This document shows positions 34,247 to 45,961 of a DNA stretch of 64,000 bases, in pieces. Under the pieces are notes generated by a model. That model was not told the DNA's origin. It saw only the letters and a program-made list of their open reading frames with translations, and made no database searches. Made by a program: the position numbers and the translations under genes. How positions within the stretch are numbered: position 1 is the stretch's first letter; every line of letters starts with the position of its first letter. Source of the DNA: Alopecurus myosuroides (Eukaryota > Streptophyta > Magnoliopsida > Poales > Poaceae); the NCBI GenBank assembly GCA_028641055.1, contig CM054060.1, positions 297,202,462-297,266,461 of the forward strand, given 5' to 3'.

Positions 34247-36631
34247 TAAAAAGCTACCTCAGGAAAAAGGATAAATTCACCAAAGGTGATAAAGTTATAA
34301 GAGTTATACCTGAATTATATTTATCATTCTTACTAGTATCTCTGGTGTATCGATTGCTAAAATTATGCATTCAATATAGGAGCTACGGAAAGTAAGGAGA
34401 CGTAAGAATAAAAGGTGCCGATGAGCGTAGATCTAGGCGCATAAAGGATAATTAAGGATGAAGACATCTACACTTATATTTTTATACTTCAAAATATTTA
34501 TGAGCTTCGGCTCAAGTTATTGTAATAAGATCACATGCTTGGTGACGTAATACTCTTATGGATTGATAGGATAAAGTCCTGGTTATCTTATGCGAATATT
34601 ATGGATCAATCCCTTCGTGGACGGTCAAGTTACAAATCTTTTGAATTTATGAAATATCATTTAGTTCTGAAATATTTTGTGAACAAAAGTCAACGAGAAA
34701 AAGGGACTTCACAAAATTTCAGAATTATATCTTAACTGATGTCTTGAAAGTTTTCAATTCATTTTTGACTAAGTGAGACAGAGTCAAACACTACGAAGGA
34801 TTCCTTTGCAAATAAGTTCTCGACACTACCCATGGAATAGTATAGTAACTTAAGTTTTATTTTAGCATAATTTTATTGTATTTACTTTGTGTCATAGTTT
34901 TGAATGGCAAACTATAAAGAGACACATTAGCCTTAGAATCTAGAAGTTTCTGTAATACTAAAACTTGATCCTAGGATATTATTTCATGATGGGATTGATG
35001 AATCTCCGGAAATGGTTATCAGAGTTGTGCAAGTGGAACCATTTCCAATTGAAAATTATTTTAGACTAAAACCGAGAGCCATTGCGGTTTAAGGCATGGT
35101 TTCTTATCAAGAAAATAGTTAACCATGATAGCACATAAAATTTTCAAGGCAACTTGAATAAAGAATGTGCATGTAATTAGTAAAGATAATAGAATGGCTG
35201 AAATATCCAAATGACTTAGAGTCAAAAAAGTATTTTATACCGTTAAGTTCAAGTTGAGAAACTTGAAAAGAAATTCCTATTGGAATAAAGGGATCATAAA
35301 GCTTGTTTTGTCCTAAATATTTTATGAAAAAATCAAGAGTTGACTACTAAAGATCTGGTGATCCGTAGCAAAGCTTTATAATAAAATCTGTATGGGAAAA
35401 TAACAAAAACAAATTCCTTGAAGGAATACTGATCGAGTTGGTGTACTACGTACAACTCGAGGGTTTTTGTTAAATACAGAGTTTATTATACAAGGGCAAA
35501 ATTCGTTTATACGAATAAAAGCCAGCTGTTATAATTTTTGGAGTGGAAATATAATTTGTGAAGTAAAACAAGTGTTGTTTTTTTACTATGGAAAATTATG
35601 CAAGTCTTGTTTTCTTTTAAGTCAGTGGGAGTTATTTTACTGTTGTAGAAATCATTAGAAGTTTTGTTCTGACACAAAATATGTATCCTTGAAGATATTA
35701 TTTTCTAAGATACATATGATAGCAAAGTTATTAATTTTCAAAGAATTGAAATCCTAAGTGAAAATTAATATAAGTGCTATGAGATATATAAATGCATGAA
35801 ATTTTAAAAGGAAGTTTGAAACTTGACAGAACTAAGTTCTCAAGTGGAATGAAAATTTCAAATGCAAGATCTAATGTTGAAAAAACATTGTTGAACAATG
35901 ATCAAATGATTTATAATTTATAATCATAGTAGAAATTTCCTAGAAACTGCATTTTATCAAAACATATAAAATAATAATCGTTGGAAAATTGAATTTGGTA
36001 AAAATTCAATTAGCCCCAAATTATTATGGTTATTGTCCACAAATATGTTTTGAAGATATTTCTTCAAAAGGATGCAAACTAGGTTTATAATGTAAAAGTT
36101 ACATTGTACGAAATAACTTATGAGATAAGTACATAAAATTGAATGATACTTATGTGATAAGTTTTAACCAAGTATTAATAACCAAGTATTAACATATAAT
36201 CTTATGATTATGTAAATAGCAGGAGTGAGATTTGCTTAATTGATTTAACAATAAATTCTACAGTCACTACAAAAGTATGCAGTAAAGGGTGGAAGTTTGA
36301 ATACTTCTAACATTTTGGCTATCAGTTCATTATACGGACTAGGTGTGGTATTCACGAAAGATGCATGATGATCTATGATAAACGGCAAAACTATATTCTT
36401 AGTTGACTTACCAAGGTTTCACCTAGAATAGCCTAGACTGCAGTTGATCTTACGATCAAAGGGTATTATGATAGAAAGAGTTTTTTTATAATACATATGG
36501 TTTATACAACCTCGGAAGGGGTTGATGACAAATGTCTCCAAGAAATTGTTTACATGACTGTTCATTCACATATTCTAGATGTTTGATGGACTTATGCAAA
36601 CGGGTTGTTGCTAGCTGTGCATGTGGGAGAC
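34247..36631 (+). other. Decayed internal region of the BARE-like element, with PPT
   Basis: AT-rich sequence in which I cannot recognise protease, integrase or reverse transcriptase motifs. The element is probably non-autonomous or heavily eroded. The last bases (about 36621-36631, ATGTGGGAGAC) form the polypurine tract before the 3' LTR. Confidence 0.5.
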
Positions 36632-38861
36632 TGTTGGATGTATGCCCAAAAGGCAATAATATTTATACATTTGTTTCATAATTATGATTTATATTACTAT
36701 GCTATAACTGACGTGGTTCCTGAATATGAGATTCAGAGGAAAACTCACGCTCACGTGTCGTGACATGAACACATAAATAAGCCCTAGTGTTGCCTTTTAC
36801 GACTATTTCATTGGATAATTGATGACTATGTTTTCCTGGTTATGGACATTATTTTTGTCAACATCAATGAATAGCATATTGTTGGAAGGAAATAATTTGG
36901 CTGGGTATTCCCTAAGTAGATTGATATGCTAAGAGATTCCACTAAGACATCCTTGACCTTAGAATCATATCACATCACGGTTATATCACAGTGCATCCTT
37001 TGACCATGAGGTTATCTTGATAATATATTCTGGAGGTTTTACTTTGGTGATATCAAGGATCACACCGTAAATTGGATTAACATAAAGGTAGTTACTGGGT
37101 AATTCTAAAGGAGTATGTTATCTTGATGTTCTGAGATGGGAATTACTCCTCCGTAAAAAGAGAGATACATACCTTGGCCCACTCGATATTCTTGATATCC
37201 ATAAGTTCCGGAGACAATGCATGATGATGATACATCATGTGGGATATCAGAATACGGTAACGATAAAGAAGAAACTTACCAGATAACGATACGAGACAAA
37301 GGAATTTGTGATCCAGAGATTGGTTCACACGTAATACCGGAATCAATAGTCTTGGTTAAGTTTGGTATCATGAGTAATGGGAGATTTGTATAATAACTAA
37401 CAAGTTCACCAGTTAATTCATTCGGTATGTGGGAGTCAACATGGGTGTACATGGCCCCGCTATTGATTATTGAAAAGCAAAGAGTTTCCAGTTTCATGTC
37501 CACACACTATCGAACCTGTAGGGGAAACACACTTAAGTTTTGGCATATTTTTGTGTATATTGGCTGGTCCGGATCAACTAGGAGTATCACCTGAATAGTG
37601 TTTTTGCATGATAGATATATTTTATATATCAGAGAAAAATTATAACAAGGTCATGAGATGTCCCAGATTGATAGAAACAGTTTCTAATATTACCATAATT
37701 TATTCTGGAGTCATTATGAAAGAGAAATAGAGGCTACATGCTTTACGAAAATGCAGCGGTTATGAGATATCTCAGGATGTTGGAGATATATTATTGACAT
37801 CGTTAGATAATATCGATGATTTTATCTGTAGGGGTAACGGGGTTTCAAAAGAGTTCCGGGAACTTTACTTGTATGGAAGCAGCACCGGAGGGGGGCAGTT
37901 TTCCCCCTATGGGCAAAACCTAATTTTAGGGAATGCCAGGTGGGGCCCATGGTTTCACAAAGGGCATGAGGCTTTCGTAGTATTTTTCCTGAATTTATTT
38001 TAGAAATAAAATGAAAGAAAAAAAAAGAAAAAAACGAGGTGGAATTGGACTCCACTTAGAGTATAGACCGAAACCTCCTAAGAGATTTGGTGCAGCCATG
38101 CTAGGAGAGGAAAACTGACCCCCCCTCCTATGGAAGGTTCCCTCCTTGACCCACTATATAATCCCCGCCCCTCCTCCTCTTTGGAGACATCACAATTGAG
38201 CCTTTTGGTCTCTCTCTTTCTCTAGAAGAATTAGAGGACTAATTAGAGCTTCTAATTAGAGCATGTTTTAATTGATTAGAGTTCTCTCTAATAATTAGAA
38301 GAACTAATTAGAGCTTATAGTTAGAGCACTTCTAATAGAATTAGAACCTCTCTAATAATTAGAAATACTAATTAGATCAATCTAATTAGAGCCCTTCTAA
38401 TTGGTTTAATGGTCTTATAATTGGATTAGAGCTTCTTCTAATTAGGCTGAAGTGATCCTATCCCAATTAGACCTAACTTCTAATTACTCTCTCTCTCTCT
38501 CTCTCTGTCAAGTGTTGAGAACTCAACCTTCATATACACCTGCAACGCCAAATCCTGGACGGCGAAGCGCTGCAGAATTTGCCCCGACATATGTGTTCAT
38601 ACTCTTAGAGGGGTACACGTGAGACCCTCGGTCTGCTGAACTATGATGCTCGATATGGGGAGTCGGCAACATCCTCACCCACATGCTTGTGCATGAAGAT
38701 CTTCTATAGGATTCATCGACACCTCTTCCGTTACAATGATGTTTTGTACACGATCTCGAAACTAAATTTTGGAATTTATATTCACTTGTATCTGCATAGC
38801 AAGATCTTGGTGGTTGCGAAGTAGTTTGGCAAAAAAAAAAATATTCCCGTTGCGCAACCCA
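36632..38861 (+). repeat. 3' LTR of the BARE-like element
   Basis: Collinear with the 5' LTR, with the empty ATACA target of the solo LTR. It has a TATATAA at 38155-38161, the TCTAATTAG-rich block at about 38228-38485 and a CT microsatellite at 38488-38506. The end GCGCAACCCA is followed by unrelated sequence. Confidence 0.8.
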
Positions 38862-39714
38862 GCAAGTACCTATAATCTCAACGATGGGAGTGGTCATTCC
38901 ATTGAGGTTGTCTGCACTAAGCTCATGATACCACCCCACCAGCTTGATCTGGTGGCATCACCGAGAAGCCCAATGGCTAGCCAAGATCATAGATTCGATC
39001 CAGCAAACCAGCAGTGCGCACCATATATGCACGCTCCAGAGTCCACCGCCACCATATTCCGTCGACCCATATGGAGTGCAAAGATTGATGTATAGACCTT
39101 TTCAGGCCTCTCGTTGACGCTTCCACTATGCCAAATAGCGCCATCATATTGCGCACGTCCTACACATCCATCACCAAGATCTTTTTGTGCCATGGCACAA
39201 AGACTCATAGTTGTCAACGCGATAGATACAATACCGCTCCACTTTCAGACCCCTCTAGCCAACACATGATCCAAACCGATGCCCCGAGAGGTAGAACGAC
39301 ATCGAAAGTGCCTACGTCATCCTATGCATGAGACCAGGATCTAGAGTTCCCCCAGAGCATCCCCAAGCCTTTGACAAGGTAAGGTGCCGCCATCGTCTTC
39401 CATGACCGAAGTCAAATATAGGTTTTCACTAGAAGTCACACATGGCCAAAGCTACCACTAAATTGATCAGCATTACGCCACCGACGCATCTGCCGAGATC
39501 TCCAGATGGCCACCAAATAGTCCCCACCCTTCACGACAAAGGCAGCCGTCTGCAACCCACACCGCCCACAACCAGTTCAGCCTGGAGAGCATAGGCCGCC
39601 TCCACAACCATCTCGAGTGCACACCGCCACCGCGTCGTCTGTCGCGCTGCCACCTCAGTAGAGCATCGCCGCGTCTCTGAGTCGCTATGCCACACCCTGA
39701 CCCAAGAACATCGA
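38862..39714 (-). other. Unassigned moderately GC-rich sequence
   Basis: No supported gene. The composition (CACCGCCACCATATT, GAGACCAGGATCTAGAG) resembles untranslated parts of grass retroelements. It may continue the LINE-like fragment cut at 28515, but no diagnostic motif proves this. Confidence 0.25.
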
Positions 39715-39981
39715 TGTAACACCCCAACCACCCTGATACCTCTGGCATCTCTCTAGGATCTCTAGACTGGCCCCACATGCCAACATTAGTCTTTTTCGCG
39801 CACTTTTTCCTCACTAGTGCGCACTTGGGAAGAACTTCCCGGTCGGTCACCCATCCGAGAATCATTCCAGGACAAGCACGCTTAACCTTGGAGTTCCTTG
39901 GGAATGAGCTTCTAGAAAATAAGTTATACCTTGTTGGTTAGAGTATCCTATCAATCCTATTATGGCTAGGACAGGATGTCA
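39715..39981 (-). mobile_element. Cassandra-like TRIM solo LTR carrying 5S rRNA sequence
   Basis: The minus strand begins TGACATCCTGTCCTAGCC and ends ...GGGGTGTTACA, a TG...CA unit of 267 bp. It holds a 5S-like segment in the place expected for Cassandra elements, whose LTRs contain a 5S rRNA-derived pol III promoter. No second LTR is seen and the flanking 5-mers do not match, so the edges are approximate. Confidence 0.65.
39815..39910 (-). other. 5S rRNA-derived promoter segment
   Basis: On the minus strand AACTCCAAGGTTAAGCGTGC matches the 5S rRNA A-box region, and CGGATGGGTGACCGACCGGG matches the 5S C-box region. Spacing is close to that of a plant 5S gene. Sequence after the C box departs from 5S, and the 5' third is not recognisable, so this is not a functional 5S gene. 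Confidence 0.75.
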
Positions 39982-42900
39982 TAGCCGACCTCCACACACG
40001 AGGGTAGAAGGAGACCTCACTGCCTACGGCGTCGACCAGGCTTTGCCTGGCCACTCCCTCTAGCTTCAGTGTCAGATGGTTCCCTAGTGCGTGATGTATG
40101 GTTGCCTCCCCATTGCCACGCGTCCAACCTCATGGAGGGATAAGTAAAATTTGGCTTAATATAAATGTGTTTTCGTTTAACTAGTGATACAAAGATCTAG
40201 GTTTGTAATCTTGGGTTATGTAGGAAAATTTAAGAATACATCGATGCCCTAAAATTAGGTTTTCTTATACTCCTATGCAACAACTTGGAGTAACAAAAAA
40301 TCATATGGCTAGTGAGGGCTCAACAATGGAAAAAACTGAGGAAATCTGGAGCTTTGGCTTCAAGAGACCATGGCGACAGAGAGAACAAATTGTGGAGATG
40401 ATGAAGGGACTTGACACGAGAGATGATGAAGAAGAAGTGATTGTTCTTTGAGGAAGATCTTGAGAAAATGGAAGAAAATGCTCTTTGGTTGGTACTAGCT
40501 AGGGTTAATACATGGAAATCTTAAGCCATACAACATGTTTTTTAGGCGTGTGCATCTTAGAGAATAAGCAAAGGTTGTAGGATTCTTAGAAACTAAGGAC
40601 AATTTATTTGCTGCGATTCAAGTCCCTTGCTAGTTTATTTGAAGTTTATTACGTTAATAACTTAATATTTCTGTTATTTGCAACACATACTAATATTTAT
40701 GTTATTTAGAAATGATATGTCAAAAACATATATTTACATATTTAAAAGTTTATTATGTTTGTAGTTATGTTATTTTCAACATATATGGTGTTTTCCTCCA
40801 CTATTTTTAGTAATGTACGACATTCTCACGGGATCCCATTATTTTGGTATCGAATGCTAGATAGGAGGAAACACCTCTTTTAGAATTTCGTGCTTTAGAA
40901 AAATTCAGGTGTTCGATTAATTCAAGGAGAAATCATGCCTCCATATTTATGTGAACCAAATATATCTAGGCAAAGAAGAGTTGCAAAAACGACCAAGGGG
41001 CGCGAGATGAACTACGACCCCCCCAACACGTGTCGTGGTGGGCCCCACTTCCATTCATCGTCCAATGCGTGGATATTTCCATCGATGAGTCCATCTTGAC
41101 CTAAAACCATCTATATATACCCTATCAAGACAAAGAGAACGAGACACGAGGACGCCACCAGAGGAGCTTGGAAGAGGAAAAGCACTGGAAACTCTCCTAG
41201 CCGCATCACAGACCTCTCCAACAAAGTCTGCATTTCCTCCATGATGAATACGGAATAGTTCACCCCCTGGTTACGGGTTTTTGACCGTAGCTTCATTATA
41301 TATCTCTATGTGCGTTCATTAATACTCGGTTTTATTACATAATCTAGGTGTTGTTTGGCAGATTCTCTACTTAGGGAATATTGGTGAGATGTGCTGCATC
41401 GTATAGACATTAGGACATGATGCGTGTGTGAATGTGTATTAATAGCTAAACAATATAAGAACTTGCACATGTATTAAACTTGTGATGTCCGTCCTTATTT
41501 TATGCCGGCATGTTTCAGAGAGAGAAATCAAGTGAACCTATGAATCTGGTCCATTTTATAACGTAAGAAAGAACTTCTAATTTAATTCATCCACTCTTTG
41601 AAATTTCTCTTTTAAATAATTTGAAAAAAAAATTACACCGTTACTTTTTTTAATTATTGTAGACATATTTTGTTCAACGGGGTTGTACCTCACAACTATT
41701 AGGTGGAGTTAGGTAAAAACATATTTATCAGTTTCCACATAATTGTTTGACGAGATAGGAAAAGGCATAATATACCTTTTTCGATATTAAACACGTAGTT
41801 GTTCTTGTGGGGAAGAAGTTGCATGATGTAATGCTCTACGCTCGAAATCTCAATGAAGTGGTACACACATAGTTTTCTTGTAGTCAAGACTTGTTTTTGC
41901 AGCCTTGTAGGGGAGCTTAATAAGCTTTTCTCCGTCCTTTACATTTTGTTTAAGCTATTTTAGTTATGATGTTTTTTGTTTGTATCTTATAATCCGAAAA
42001 CATTATAAAAGGGTAGTGTTTGCTTCTCTAAAATTATGGGTGATATCACCAAGTTACATGACTGCACGAATATTATTACCATTCAATTTTGTTCCAAATA
42101 TATCTCCCCCCACCCCGCGAGATAATTGTTGAATCCTTTGAAATTTGTCCGTATTTGTTAAATTTAATCGTTAGTTTAGAGGTAGGGCTTATAAGGATGG
42201 AGTTGTTTACGAGCATGTTTTTGTGAGATTTGTGGCATGCATAAGTTAAAAAATCTAGATAATAATATAATCAATCTTATATTGTTCCCGTTTTCTTTTA
42301 GTGGTAAAGTTAAAAAATGGTTAAAAAAAAATCCAATGGTGATATTAATTTCAGGGACAACATGAAATAAGCATTTATAAAAAATGTTATCTTCCAAATA
42401 AAATATTGCAAGATAGAAATAGTACTATTTCTTTCAAGCAAAAATGAAAGAAACATTTAGCTTCCTCTTTGAAAATGTTTAAAATGATGCTAAGAATTTA
42501 GGTTTAGTGATTGGACTATGCTATAGTCTTTCTATAATGCTTAAACTATGTGTATCTTAAGATTCTAGACTCAGCTGTATCTGGTGGCTTTATGACTAAT
42601 TTTTTTCCAGAAGCTAAGCCTATCTTGGAAATATGCTAGTGAATCATGGTTAATAGAACAATGAGAAAGATCCTACATATTCAAAAAAAGGTCAATTCAT
42701 TTGAGGAAGTTGATTCCTAGACTGCAGAGGTTGATTCTTTAATTTCTATGCTCAGAAAATTAATGTTGATAATGTTCCCTTACACGAACTAGTTACAAAT
42801 AAATTAGCGGCAAAGAATCTCAAACTCTTTGTTTCAAATTGAACCATTAAAATCTCTTGGTTAGATGGCTTTCCAGAGCAATTGCCATTTATGCAAGGGC

Positions 42901-43602
42901 ATATTCTTTGAAACACATAGTTGACATTTCTAATAGTTGTATCTAAATCTCACGAGGCAAAGTCCATCATACTTCTCTAGTAGCTCTACTACTAGAGCCC
43001 CACGCCCAGACCCTACAATGCGCACTGTCAAGCCGTAACCTTCCACTTTCTTCTTTGTTATTGTCCATGGTGTTACTGTCTCCACCTCTCTCTATGCTCG
43101 CCTCATACTACCCCTGGGTCTACCCCGATTTCACCTCAAATACTCTCATATTCCTATAGGTTGAGGTCCATACGCTTTATCATGTAGAATAATGGAGAGA
43201 ACCATCCTATGGTTGAATGGTTGGAAGGATGGTTGTAACTCGCCCACGAGGGACAAAACCCGTCGTCGAATGGTTGTGTATCTCATCTAATGGCATAATT
43301 TTCTTTCAGGAAGCCAATGTTAACATCAATAGCATGACACCTCGGTTTCTTCTTCAATCTTGAAGTCCTCTATATTGGGACTTTAGTAGTCTTAGTTCCC
43401 TTTGTTGGCGGTTGGGTGGTGTTGTAAGTAATTGGACTGAGTAAATAACCTCCTTAGTATTAGCAAAATTAGTCCTAAGCTTGGTTTCTTAAAAATAAGG
43501 AAGATCACACAACTACGCGTACTTAATCAAGAAACAATCGTCTATTCCACTAGACAGTCGGTCATCCGGATCATCTCATCATGCTCATGTTGCAGCTATC
43601 CA
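39982..43602. other. Gene-poor stretch with LTR-like relics
   Basis: No supported gene. The part 41040-41470 has LTR-like features: a promoter-like CTATATATA, a GC-rich leader and the CCTCCATGATGAATACGGA...TAGTTCACC motif of Gypsy LTRs; compare 63030-63090. The part 42560-42960 reads like decayed coding sequence with many stops, with no identifiable family. Poly-A/T and low-complexity sequence elsewhere. Confidence 0.35.
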
Positions 43603-44070
43603 AAGCATCTTCACGGGCACCCCCAAACGGCCCCCAATGGCCCATTGAGGGTCCAAAAAAATGGCTCACAGCGGCACCCTCAAACGTCCCCCCCCCATCA
43701 AAGTTATATCCGACACCCCCAACCCACCCGCCAAACTTAGGGGCCTTCCTGGGGGCGCCGGACATTGTCCAGTCAGCCCAGTCGATAGGGGGCCCGCTCG
43801 TCATAGACCCAAGCTGCGCCCAATACGGTTAAGGCGCCATGCAGGACGTCATTCCGCCCACATTAATAGCGACAAAGAGGCGTGACTGTCCACCAGGCGA
43901 CGGGATGGTGGTTCGCCGATGTCGGACACCAAGTATTTATGTGGACTGCGGCCTTCCCAGCACCCCAAGCGGCGCCGGGACCATCGCGCACGGGATGTGT
44001 CTCCGCCATTTACTCCGACGAGACACATGCTCTCCTTCCGACCTCTTCCCGCCTCCCGGCCTCCCGCCTC

Positions 44071-44300
44071 TATAAAACCTGGTGTCTCGCCATAGACAAA
44101 ACTCGCAACGATGGAGGGGATGGCGGAGAAACACATGTGCAGGGTCCGCGCGGCGGCCGTGGCCAACCGTGAGCGCCATGTCAGGCACGGATCTAGGGTT
44201 CCGCCGGCACAGGAGTATGACGGCAACGAGTTCCGCCACAGCAGCCGACAGGGTCAGGGAATGTTAAAGTCACCGTGGGGGCAGAGGCTCCGGCGCCTGT
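44071..44300 (+). pseudogene. Element-borne gene, 5' part (split by insertion)
   Basis: A TATAAAA at 44071-44077 is followed 40 bp later by the ATG at 44111, opening MEGMAEKHMCRVRAAAVANR and reading about 63 codons to the LTR junction. The 3' part resumes at 51765. I do not recognise the protein. The organisation (TATA, very short leader, basic N-terminal part) parallels the gene-like region in 27260-28292. Confidence 0.45.
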
Positions 44301-45961
44301 TGATACGTTGCAAACATATCTATAATTTTTGATGCTTCATGCTTGTGTTCTACCAATTTTCATATGTATTTACTATGGTTTTATATTATTTATTGTACTA
44401 ACCTACTAATGGTTGAAAAGTACAAAATTTCTTCTTTTACACTTTGATGTGTAGAAATTAACAAGAAAACACAAAAGGAGACTTGTTGGAGAAGGACTCT
44501 GACTTTCCTGAAATCTGTCCACCAACAGTTTTTAGAGATCGTTAGTTTGATCCCCGAAGACAACGTCAATTGAAGATGAAATTTCCTACAAAGTTGTTTG
44601 CCACTTCCATATATTTCATTTAAGACCAATAACGGCCCAATCCGAGTTCGTATGCGACCTGTGGACCCGTTTTACTGCAAGACAAATATCTGATTACGGG
44701 ATTACGGGAATCGGTGATGTGATGGAGTCCAACACTTATCATATTTGATGGATTCGTCGAACACACGACTTTGGGGACATAAGGGCTGAGAAGGATCCCT
44801 AGGAAGGTTCTAGAGGTCCCCAAGAGCCCTTGGATCAAGGGGTCATCCATCGGAGGGCCGGGGAGCATTGTCCCATCACATATAGGGAGAGGAAAACCCT
44901 AATTCTTGGCCAGCCACCAAAATCCATGAATTTTGCCTCCCCATGGCCTCATATCCATGGGGAGGGCTCATCTATAGGACCAATAAGCCATGGAGGAAGG
45001 GAGCTAAGGGGAGGCTCTCCCCCATGATGGCTGGCCAGCGCAGGAGGATCCCCCTGCGCTGCCGACGGCCGCCGGCGCCACCCTGCACCTCACGTGCTGC
45101 CCCTTCTTCATCCTCTCCGCCATGATGCCGCCTTCACCAAACTCCTCCTTGTATTAAGTGGTTCATCCTCCCACAAACCTATGTACCGTCCTATGTAAAT
45201 ACGGTGTTTGATGCTATAATATTCTCCTATGGTCTATGTCAGTTTCTGTAGTTTATTTGTTCTTAGATTGAATTGTTGAATGTCTTTGGTTCATTAGAGT
45301 TGTATGTTGATATGGTATTGTCCTTTGGTGTTCATTATATTTGTGCGCGCATGGATCAACACCTTAGTAGTATGTGCAAATGAAGGGGGGTAGCTCTGTC
45401 GAAGTGACATAAACCTAAGGACTCGAACCGGTTAGTTGCACGTATGGGAGTAAGAGGACCATTAACTTAATGATATGGTTGGGTATTTTTACCTTAATGT
45501 ATCTTATAATAGTTACAGATGTTTGCTAGATTTCCAACCATAAGTACTTGCAATTATTGGATAGTGAGAGCTTGTTAGCTTTCCGTCTCCCACATAGAAA
45601 ACTGCATCAAAGACAATGGACCCTATATCTTTACAAATTAATCTTGGACGAAGTCACCACAATTACCATCACTTTTCCACACTCATAGTACTGTTAGTTT
45701 ATGTTTACTTAGTATATTTTATCGCTGCAGCACTAACTTTTACTTTCTTGTCATTTATTATCTTGCAAAGCTTTCTTTCATACCCGTATTGTCACTGTAG
45801 TTTGATTTCCTAGATGAAGTAAATGTTTAGTGTGCGTAGAGTTGTATCAGTGGTTGATAGAACTTGAGAGAATATTTATCTTACCTTTAGCTTCTCGTTG
45901 GGTTCGACACTCTTACTTATCAAAAATGCTACACACGACCCCCTATACTTGTGGGATATCA
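44301..45961 (+). repeat. 5' LTR of the plus-strand non-autonomous element
   Basis: It begins TGATACGTTGCAAACATATC and ends CTATACTTGTGGGATATCA, 1,661 bp. The middle is GC-rich (44880-45130). It matches 49844-51759 apart from scattered changes and a MITE present only there. Confidence 0.85.

Larger units (their letters stand above)
28516..38861 (+). mobile_element. BARE/Angela-like Copia retrotransposon, decayed
   Basis: Two direct LTRs (28516-32183 and 36632-38861) start TGTTGGATGTATGC and end with a GCGCAACC(C/T)A sequence. A primer site at 32188 and a purine tract GTGGGAGAC just before the right LTR give plus orientation. The internal region holds a gag relic and no intact pol. The left LTR contains a later solo LTR. 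I could not find a matching target duplication (GATGT on the left against GCAAG on the right), so one flank may have changed or the right edge may be a few bases off. Confidence 0.75.

Noticed and set aside
39815..39910. A functional 5S rRNA gene
   Set aside because: The 5' third and the 3' end of 5S are missing and the segment sits within an LTR-like unit; a Cassandra-type origin fits better.
42600..42960. Possible coding remnant (segments such as DNVPLHELVTNKLAAKNLKL)
   Set aside because: Stops are frequent and I cannot place it in any family, so it is mentioned only within the unassigned stretch.
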